A stretch of DNA of 64,000 nucleotides. Source: Mycoplasma sp. Bg1 (GTDB taxonomy: Bacteria; Bacillota_I; Bacilli_A; Mycoplasmatales; Hepatoplasmataceae). The notes beneath the pieces were generated by a model, which saw only the letters and a list, made by a program, of their open reading frames with translations, did no database searches and was not told the origin of the DNA. The DNA lies in the NCBI GenBank assembly GCA_001641205.1, contig LSMX01000003.1, positions 186,001 to 250,000 on the forward strand, read 5' to 3'. The translations under genes were made by a program, and so were the position numbers. Numbering within the stretch: the first letter of the stretch is position 1; each line of letters opens with the position of its first letter. This document shows, piece by piece, positions 56,361 to 64,000 of the stretch.

Positions 56361-56395
56361 CTTATTATTTATCTAATTATTAATTTAAAAATTAA

Positions 56396-57325
56396 CTATT
56401 TTTTAATTCATGTTCCAGCATGTTCTTCAAGAGTTTCTGCTGTTAGTTCAAGTGCAGTAATACAAGAAGATCTATTTTTTCCAGATTTTACAAAACTAAT
56501 TGCAGCCCTTATTTTTGGTTCCATTGATCCAGCTGCAAAATAATTTTTAGCAAGTAATTTTTCTAATTCTGCAACAGTTGGTTCATCCATTTTAGACGCA
56601 TCTTTTTTTCCAAAATTTTTAAAAACTCCATTGGTTGCAGTAACAATCATCAACATATCTGCTTCAACTAGTTCTGCAAGTTTTGCAGAGGTAAAATCTT
56701 TATCAATTACCGCATCAACTGCAGTTAAAACTCCATTTTTAATTACAGTTGGAATTCCCCCTCCACCTCCAGCAATTACAATGTTTTTAACAACTAATTC
56801 TTTAATAATATCTTTTTCAATAATATTTATTGGAAGTGGTGAAGGAACCATTCTTCTTCAACCACGACCTGCATCTTCAGCAACAGTTCATCCTTCTGAA
56901 ATGGCAAGTTTTTTAGCTTCCTTTTCAGAGTAAAATGATCCAATTGGTTTTGAGGGTTTTTTAAATGAGGGATCTGTTGCTGAAACTTCTGTTTGTGTTA
57001 TTAAAGTAACAACATTATCTTTTAATCCTCTTTTATTAAGTTCATTTTTAATTGCTTGTTGTAAGTGAAGTCCAATATAGCCTTGTGACATTGAACCAAC
57101 AAGGGCAAGAGGCATGAAAGGAATTTTATCATTTACTTTCATCCCTTCATCAAAAGCCAAAGAAATCATCCCTACTTGTGGTCCATTTCCATGAGAAACA
57201 ATTACCTTGTGTCCTGCAACAGTTAAATCTACAATTGATTTTGCAGTTACCTTTACAGCTTTAGCTTGTTCTTTAGGATTACTTCCTAAAGCATTACCCC
57301 CAAGGGCGATTACTATTTTTTTCAT
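56396..57325 (-). CDS. arcC: carbamate kinase
   Basis: 309 aa. Motifs: VIALGGNALG (6-15), VIVSHGNGPQVG, PSPLPINI, VIAGGGGGIPTV, AVIDKDFTSAKLAE and GSMEPKIRAAISFV. It transfers phosphate from carbamoyl phosphate to ADP, giving the ATP of the arginine dihydrolase pathway. Start is ATG 57325; a TTG one codon earlier opens the same frame. Last gene of the cluster. Confidence 0.95.
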
Positions 57326-57364
57326 CAAATATCCATTCTTTTTTATTTTAATTAATTTATAATT

Positions 57365-58978
57365 TTAAGTTTTTGCAAGTGCCCCCAGTGAAGGAGCAAC
57401 TACTGCAATTGTAAAAATAGTTAAAATTCCTGCATAAATTAGAACAGGTTTTAACATTTTTAAATAAGGAACTTTTGCTGATTCTGTAGAAGCAAGAACT
57501 ATTGCTTGGGTTGGAATAAACATATTAACAATTCCTGTTCCAATTGAAAACATAATAATCATATAAGCTACCATTTGCAGTTGATCTACTCCAGAATTTT
57601 TTGCAAAAATATCCATTGTTAATGCTCCAATAATTGGCATTGAAAGTGAAGCAAGTCCTGAAGTTGAGGGAATAAAACAAGTAAGGACAAGAAAAACAAG
57701 AAAGATAATAATTAAGAAAGAAAAAGATGATAAATCTTTTAACCCAGTAGTCATAACTCCAACAAGATAAAGATCAGTTCCTGTTCCTTCCATAACTTGG
57801 GGAATTGCTCTTGCTACTCCAATAATTATTGCAACTGGTAAAATCCCTTTTGCCCCTTTCCACATCGCCTCAGAAATTTCTTTAATTTTCATTTTAAAAG
57901 TAAAACCAATTGCAAAAGTGAAAATTAAAAAGAGGGTAATTAATTCTCCAAAATATCAATACCCTGGATAATTCATTCCGTTAAATAATCAACCAAGATA
58001 AAAATCATCTCAAATATATCCATGCCCACCTTCATCAGGATTAATATTTGCATCATAACCATTAAAAAATGATCCTCATGGCAAATAACAAATTACCATA
58101 ATTAAAAAAGCAGAAGCAAATAAGATTAACCCGATCATTTCTCTTCTTGTTGTTTTTCGAAAGTCATTTTTGTCCATGGAACCAAAGTTTTTTTGGGCTC
58201 ATGCTAAGTTTTTTTTATGATCATTTGCAACAAAAGAAGCAGATGGTTTTTTTAATACATATCAAGCATATGAAGTTACAAAAGTAACACCAATTATTGT
58301 AAAAATTATTCAAATTACTAGTCTAGCACCTATTGCTTGTCCAGAAGTAACAGGAATATCATCAGGCAAACTGTCAACAGCTGCTCCAATTGCAAAAGGA
58401 TTAACAGTTGAAGCTGCAAATCCAGTTGTTGTTCCAAGTAAAATTACAAGAAGTCCTGTCATCGCATCAAAACCAGCAAGAATTAGAAATGGAACAATTA
58501 AAATAAAAAATCCGATTGTTTCTTCTTGCATTCCATAGGTTGTTCCTCCAAGAGAAAAAATTAAAAATAATAAGGGAATTAGAATAATTTCTTTATTTTC
58601 TAATTTATTAACAAGTGCTTTTATTCCTTGCTCCATTGCTCCAGTACGCATCATTAATTCAATAAAGCCACCAAGAACAAAAAGATACATTATTAAAGCA
58701 CCGGCATCAATAAATCCTCCTGCAATTGCACTACCAAAAGATAAAATTCCGGCTACTTCAACTCTTTCAGAAGTAGTTCCTATTTTGTCTCCTTCATCAT
58801 TATATACAGGCATTTCATAATTTGCTCCACTTCAATGTAAAATTCAAGTTAAAACAATTACCCCAGCAAGGACAATCAATACTATTGAAAGAGATGAAGG
58901 CATGTGAAATTTAGTTTCAACTTTTTCATCTTTTTTATTTTTTGGATTTTTAACAACCTTTGTTTCTTTTTTTACCAA
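57365..58978 (-). CDS. arcD: YfcC/ArcD-type amino-acid antiporter (likely arginine/ornithine)
   Basis: 537 aa, about 12 helices. Family blocks: GFIDAGALIMYLFVLGGFIE, TTYGMQEETIGFF, FAASTVNPFAIGAA and FIPSTSGLASLSMPIIGALT. Start is TTG 58978, with AAAGGGG 8 nt upstream; the next ATG would lose the Lys-rich N-terminus. Between carbamate kinase and ornithine carbamoyltransferase, it most likely exchanges arginine for ornithine. Confidence 0.85.
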
Positions 58979-59089
58979 TTTACAACCCCTTTAAAAGATT
59001 AAATAAATTCGAAATAGAACAAATGTAGTAATTTAATAAATAAAGCATTGATATAAAATTAATGATTCAATAAATAAAAATAATTAAGT

Positions 59090-60091
59090 TTAGTATCCTA
59101 ATGTTGCAGCCATAATTGCTTTAATTGTATGAGCTCTGTTTTCTGCTTGATCAAATTGTCTTGCATGTTTTGATCTAAAAACTTCATCTGAAACTTCCAT
59201 TTCAGTAATTTTGAATTTTTTAGCCATTTCTTTTCCAACAATTGTATTTGTATCATGAAATGCAGGAAGGCAATGTAAAAAAATTGCTTCAGGTTTTGCA
59301 GCTGAAAATTTTTTCATATCAATACGGTAAGGTTCAAGAAGTTTAATTCTTTCAGCTCAAACACTATCAGGTTCTCCCATCGATACCCAAACATCACCAT
59401 AAAGGACATCTGCATCTTTTGCAGCTTTCATGGGATCTTCTTCAAATTCAATTTTTGCTCCTGTATTTTTGGCAATTTTATTTGCCATATCTATTATGTC
59501 CTTTGTTGGTCAAAGTTTTTTTGGTGCTGCAGCAACAAAATGAGCCCCCATATGAGCAGACATTATAGCAAGAGAACGTCCCATATTATTTCTTGCATCT
59601 CCAAAGTAAACAAATTTAACTTTAGTTGTTCCAAATTCTTCTAGAACTGTTAAGTAGTCTGCAAACATTTGGGTTGGATGTCAATCATCAGTAAGTGCAT
59701 TCCAAACGGGAACTCCTGCATGTTTTGCAAGCATTTCAACATCAGCTTGAGCACTTCCTCTAAAAGCAATTCCATCATAAAAACGTCCAAGAACTTTTGC
59801 AGTATCTTCAATTGATTCTTTTTTACCAATTTGTGAACCAGATCCCCCAATATAAGAAACATTCATTCCAAGATCAAATGAGGCAGTTTCAAATGATGAT
59901 CTTGTTCTTGTTGAATCTTTTGAAAAAACAACTGCAATTGCTTTAGAAGTATTTCCTAAAAGATGACGTTGATCATCGCCCCTTCTTTTTCCCTCTTTTA
60001 ATTCCTTTGATAGTCGCAAAACATATTTGATTTCATCATTAGTTCAATCTTTTATAGCAAGCAAACTTTTTCCACGTAAATTAAGTGGCAT
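59090..60091 (-). CDS. arcB: ornithine carbamoyltransferase, catabolic
   Basis: 333 aa. STRTRSSFE (60-68) binds carbamoyl phosphate; FGDARNNMGRSL and HCLPAFHD (273-280) bind ornithine. It splits citrulline with phosphate into ornithine and carbamoyl phosphate. Full length. ATG 60091 has AAAGGAGA upstream. Second gene after arginine deiminase in transcription order. Confidence 0.95.
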
Positions 60092-60159
60092 AATCTTTTC
60101 TCCTTTTTTCTTTACTAAAAATATATTTAAGTTTAATATCTACAAATCTTTTTTATTAA

Positions 60160-61383
60160 TTATTTTTCTGCTCTAATAAGTGGCATTGACATACATCTAG
60201 GTCCACCACGACCTCTTGAAAGTTCACTTGATGAAATTTCAAGAACATTTACATCATGAGCTTTTAAAGCAGCATTAGTAACATAATTTCTTGAATAAGT
60301 AATTACAGTATTTGGTCTAATTGCAAGCACATTTGAACCGTCATTTCATTGTTCTCTTTCCCTTATTAAGGGATCATTATTTCCACAATAAATTAAAGTT
60401 ACTTCTTTTTTAAAAACTTTTTCCATTAATTCTTTTATTGTTGAATCAACCTCTTCGATTGAATAATCTTTTTCATTAATTTTATCAATTTTATAAATTT
60501 CAAAATTATAATCTGAAAAAACTAAAAATTTATTAATGTCAATTTGGGTAAAAACAGTATCTAAATGCATTCATGATCTTCCTTTCGGAATATTAATTGC
60601 TCAGATTGTTTTAATTTTTGAATTAGGATCTGCAAAAATTTCTTTTGCTAATTTTTCATGAGAAGAAACTTCTGATCTTTGGGAAATTCCCACAGCAATT
60701 TGGTCTTCTTTAAGAATCATTACATCTCCACCTTCAAGAGAAGTTGATCTATTTCTTGAATAATATTGTTTTGTATCTTTATAATCAGGATGAAATTTAA
60801 AGATATATTCCCCAAAGATTGTTTCTCGTTTTCTTGTTTCAAAATGCATTGTATGTAATGAAACTCCATGTCCGATTGTTGCAAATGGGTCCCTTGTAAA
60901 AATTAAATTAGGCATCGGTTTTAAAATAAATAATTCATTTTTGGCAGCAACTTCTGCAAGTGAATGAATTTCGTCTCCCTTAAAGCCAAGTTCATCGTAT
61001 CTTATTCCAGCCATTGCTTTTACAACCATTTCTTTTGTATCGTCAAATGATTTTAAATAATTTACAACCACAGGAAAAATTTTAGATTTTGGATCAACTT
61101 TTGCTTCATGAACAAATTGTTTAATAAATTTATCTTTTATTTCACCACTAATATTTAAAGTTTGTGCAACTAAATCTTCTAGATAAATTACTTCAACGTC
61201 ATTATCACGCATTGTTTGAACGAAAACATCATGTTCTTTTTGAGCTTCTGGTAAATAGTATGAATCATCAAATAATAATTCTTCATATGTGGAAGGAGCT
61301 AAATTTTCTGTTTCTGCTCCAGGTCTATGTACTAAAACTTTTTTTAAAGTTTTGTATTCTGATTTTACATTTATTTGTGACAT
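60160..61383 (-). CDS. arcA: arginine deiminase
   Basis: 407 aa. LKKVLVHRPG (13-22), NLIFTRDPFATIG, SLEGGDVMIL, WMHLDTVFTQID and the C-terminal nucleophile Cys397 in GGPRCMSMPL are all present. It hydrolyses arginine to citrulline and ammonia, the main arginine energy route of many mollicutes. AAAGGAGAAAAG precedes ATG 61383. First gene of the arc cluster; 61384-61545 holds its promoter. Confidence 0.97.
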
Positions 61384-61545
61384 ATCTTTTCTCCTTTATA
61401 ACTATAATATACTCTTAAAAATATTGAAAAATATTCTATGATAAATTAGTATATGTAGTATATAAGACATAAAAAAATCATTTTTTTTAATTTTCTAAAA
61501 TAAAAACATTAAAATTATCTTATAAAAAGTTTTTTATAAACAAAA

Positions 61546-62439
61546 TTAAAGATTATGCAAGGCAAAATATTTTTTTCCATCCTTTTTATCTTTTTCTAAT
61601 GCAGCAACACCATCGGAAAATGAATTTCATTTAATAGGTTCATGTAAAAATGAAAGTAATTCAACATAAATTACTTTTCCATAAAGATCAAGATCTTGAT
61701 TTAATAAATGAGTTTCAAAAGTAACTTCTTTTGCATCAAAAAAAAGATTTGACATAAAAGAAGAAACAGAAGGATATTTTTTACCTGCAATAGTTGTAAG
61801 TGAAACATAAGCACCTTCTCGAGGAGAAACAATCGAAGAAGGAATTTCTACATTTGCAGTAGGGGTTCCTAATTTTTTACCATTACCCTCACCATATATT
61901 ACTTCACCAGATAAAAATCAATTAAACCCTAAAGCTTTTTTAATTTCACTAACATAACCAGTTTTAATTTCTTCAAGAATTTTAGATGAAGAAATAATTG
62001 TTTTTTTATAATAAACCTCTTTTATAAGATGCAAAATTGTATATTTTTTAATAACCTCAAAATCATCAAATTTATTTTTTCCAAAGCTAAAATTATTTCC
62101 CACCACCACATCAGTAACATTTAAGTTAGTTTTCAAAAATTCTAAAAATGTTTCTCTTGAAAGAGCATAATTTGCAAGTGTAGGATTAAAAATCATTATA
62201 TAATTTGGCAAATATTGTTTTAATAAAAATAGACGATCTGAAAAAGAAAAAAAATTATCCTTAGGTCCATTTGGATAAATCATTATAATAAGATCTTTAT
62301 TAGTTTGTTTTGCTTCGTGGCAACCTTTTGCAAGTAATTTTTGATGTCCTAAATGAAAAGAGTTAAATTTTCCTAATACAATTATTCGTTCTTTTTTATT
62401 ATCAAGTTTATAATTTAAATTAAAATCAAAAATTTCCAT
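61546..62439 (-). CDS. ribF: bifunctional riboflavin kinase / FAD synthetase
   Basis: 297 aa. The N-terminal nucleotidyltransferase part has VLGKFNSFHLGHQKLL and VVGNNFSFG. The C-terminal riboflavin kinase part starts SGEVIYGEGNGKKLGTPTAN and includes ETHLLNQDLDLYGKVIYVEL. It makes FMN and FAD. ATG overlaps the truB stop (TAATG). Confidence 0.93.
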
Positions 62440-63269
62440 TAGTTAATTCTTTTCTTTATTTTGTATTTCCCATTTGGATTTAAACTACAAAATAAGATAA
62501 TGTTCTTATTAAAAAAAAGACATTCCTTATTATTATAGGGTAATTTAAGTTCTTGGCCATTTAATAATTTTTTAATTTCTAAATCATTTAACTTAATTTC
62601 TTCTAAATTTAATAAAGCATACCCCCCGGAAAAAGGAATAAACTTTTCAGTTGGAGATTGTGCCATTTCTAAAAGAAAAGGGCCTATTTTTGTTCGTTCT
62701 AATTCAAGAAGCATTCCTACTGTTTGCATTTTTTTTGCAATGTCTCTTGCAAGGGCACGAATATAAGTTCCATTACTAACAGTAAATTCAATAACAAAAG
62801 TATTTTGATTTACTTTTTTTAAAATTTTATAAGCAAAAATTTCTCTTCTAACAGGATTTAGAGAAAATTTCTCATTTTTTCTTGCAAGATCATAGGCACG
62901 TTTTCCATCAATTTTAACTGCTGAAAATTGAGGAGGAATTTGTTCAATTGAACCAAGAAAATTATTTTGTAAAATTTCTTCTAATTTAGCTATTGAAAAA
63001 TTAGGAATTTCCTTTTTAGTAATTTCTCCTTCTGGATCTAAAGTTGAAGAAGTTTGACCGAAAATAAATGTCCCCTCATAAGTTTTTGGAAACTTGCTAA
63101 ATTTATCAATTAATCTAGTATCACCATTAGTTGCAATAATTAATAAACCTGTAGCAAAAGGATCAAGAGTTCCGGCATGTCCTGCCTTGACTTTTAACTC
63201 ATATTGAATTTTTGAGGTTATTGCTCGAGAAGTAACTCCCTTAGGTTTATTTATAAGAAAAAAAGGCAT
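62439..63269 (-). CDS. truB: tRNA pseudouridine(55) synthase
   Basis: 276 aa. Catalytic Asp is in HAGTLDPFATGLL; FLINKPKGVTS at the N-terminus and YIRALARDI in the middle are also typical. It modifies U55 of tRNAs. The stop overlaps ribF and the start overlaps rbfA, both as TAATG. Confidence 0.95.
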   Translation of the reverse strand: MPFFLINKPKGVTSRAITSKIQYELKVKAGHAGTLDPFATGLLIIATNGDTRLIDKFSKFPKTYEGTFIFGQTSSTLDPEGEITKKEIPNFSIAKLEEILQNNFLGSIEQIPPQFSAVKIDGKRAYDLARKNEKFSLNPVRREIFAYKILKKVNQNTFVIEFTVSNGTYIRALARDIAKKMQTVGMLLELERTKIGPFLLEMAQSPTEKFIPFSGGYALLNLEEIKLNDLEIKKLLNGQELKLPYNNKECLFFNKNIILFCSLNPNGKYKIKKRIN

Positions 63270-63601
63270 TACTCATTTGCCTTTTTGATTATTGCTTCCA
63301 CTTCATTAATTTCTTCAAGTAAGGTATCAATTACAAAAATCAACTTTGGTGTAATTTTAGTTGTAAGTTTTTTTGCAAGTTGAACCCTAATAAAGGGAGC
63401 AGCATTATTTAATACTTGTAAAGATTCATCGGGAAATTCTATAAAAGTAACATATACTTTTGCAACTGAATGATCACGACTCATTTTTACTTCATCTACA
63501 ATTGTTTCTTTTATTAATTCATCATCAACTTCTTGAGAAATAATTTCTGAAAGAAGTAATTGCACTTTACTTTCAAATTGTTTATTTTTAAAATTAGCCA
63601 T
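63269..63601 (-). CDS. rbfA: 30S ribosome-binding factor RbfA
   Basis: 110 aa. LLSEIISQEVDDELIKET and VDEVKMSRDHSVAKVYVTF are the KH-domain landmarks. Acts in 30S maturation. Standard position between infB and truB. Confidence 0.93.
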   Translation of the reverse strand: MANFKNKQFESKVQLLLSEIISQEVDDELIKETIVDEVKMSRDHSVAKVYVTFIEFPDESLQVLNNAAPFIRVQLAKKLTTKITPKLIFVIDTLLEEINEVEAIIKKANE

Positions 63602-63634
63602 TTTTCCTACTTTCTTTGCATTTATATTATATTC

Positions 63635-64000
63635 TTATTTTTTGCCCTGTTTAATTAGCTCATAAATCTCTAAAATATCGCCAATTAAAAAATCATTAAA
63701 ATTTTTGATTAAAATTCCACATTCTTTTCCAGAGGTTACCTCTTTAACTTGATCTTTCATCACTCTTAAAGAAGCAATTTCTCCTTCAAAAATTACTTTT
63801 TCATTTCTAAATATTCTTACTAATGAATTTTGGAAAATTTTTCCATCTCGAACAATACAACCAGCAATTTTACCAACTTTAGAAAAAGTAAAAATTTGAA
63901 TAATTTCTGCACTTCCTGTTTTGTTTTCTAAAAAGACATCATCAGCAAGTCCTAAAAGTTTAGTTTCAATATCTTCGAATAATTGATAAATAATATCAAA
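63635..64000 (-). CDS. infB: translation initiation factor IF-2, C-terminal part
   Basis: The last 121 codons. Visible: YQLFEDIETKLLGLADDVF, FTFSKVGKIAGCIVRDGKIF, SLRVMKDQVKEVTSGKECG and FNDFLIGDILEIYE, the C-terminal domains that bind initiator tRNA. The gene runs off the right edge. Confidence 0.95.
   Translation of the reverse strand, partial: FDIIYQLFEDIETKLLGLADDVFLENKTGSAEIIQIFTFSKVGKIAGCIVRDGKIFQNSLVRIFRNEKVIFEGEIASLRVMKDQVKEVTSGKECGILIKNFNDFLIGDILEIYELIKQGKK

Noticed and set aside
1524..62439. Many genes that look fragmented at TGA codons
   Set aside because: TGA falls at conserved Trp positions in MetK, FruA, ArcA, TreC and the RCC1 WG motifs, so UGA encodes Trp and the genes are intact.

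Overview
This window comes from a wall-less bacterium of the class Mollicutes. The DNA is very AT-rich, and UGA must be read as tryptophan. Conserved proteins such as lactate dehydrogenase, MetK, PTS permeases, arginine deiminase and the M42 peptidase are continuous only if in-frame TGA codons are Trp. Arginine dihydrolysis, PTS sugar uptake and lactate dehydrogenase fit a fermentative mycoplasma-like organism. I cannot assign a genus from sequence alone; a Hepatoplasma-like or other deep Mycoplasmatales lineage is possible.

Layout. 1-6206 is a minus-strand modification/defence island: a C5-cytosine methyltransferase switched OFF by a 35-unit GA tract, a ParB-fold protein in an operon with an amino-methyltransferase, and a DUF4238-like protein. 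6207-10700 mixes a first RCC1-repeat surface protein with decayed copies of a small PemK/MazF-like family, each tied to a structured leader RNA. 10709-14291 (+) is a membrane protein/ABC ATPase/permease operon. 14344-20728 holds the one intact PemK-like gene with its leader, a GIY-YIG protein, a MurQ-like SIS protein and two lactate dehydrogenase paralogues. 20910-38260 is a surface-protein island: FN3-like proteins and six more RCC1 proteins, every one with seven RCC1 units, with an M42 aminopeptidase, a decayed M42 copy and a Pycsar-like cyclase/effector pair embedded. 38611-49261 carries a large SF1 helicase, a potassium channel, trehalose uptake and hydrolysis, and a second DUF4238-like gene. 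49389-52653 is a fructose PTS operon whose 1-phosphofructokinase carries an N-terminal ribbon-helix-helix domain. 52654-55450 holds decayed DNA and a pnuC-metK operon behind a structured leader. 55470-61383 holds two stand-alone PTS EIIB-like proteins and the arginine dihydrolase genes. 61546-64000 is the core infB-rbfA-truB-ribF operon.

Common themes. A -10 box TATAAT lies exactly 6 nt before GTG start codons at four genes, which implies leaderless mRNAs. Duplication and decay are frequent (PemK-like, DUF4238-like, RCC1, M42, metK). No tRNA, rRNA, CRISPR array or intact insertion sequence was recognised. The best candidates for undescribed biology are the PemK-like toxin with a covarying leader RNA (type III toxin-antitoxin-like), the seven-member RCC1 propeller array, the RHH-FruK fusion with its putative operator repeats, the ParB-methylase operon, and a Pycsar-like pair in a mollicute.
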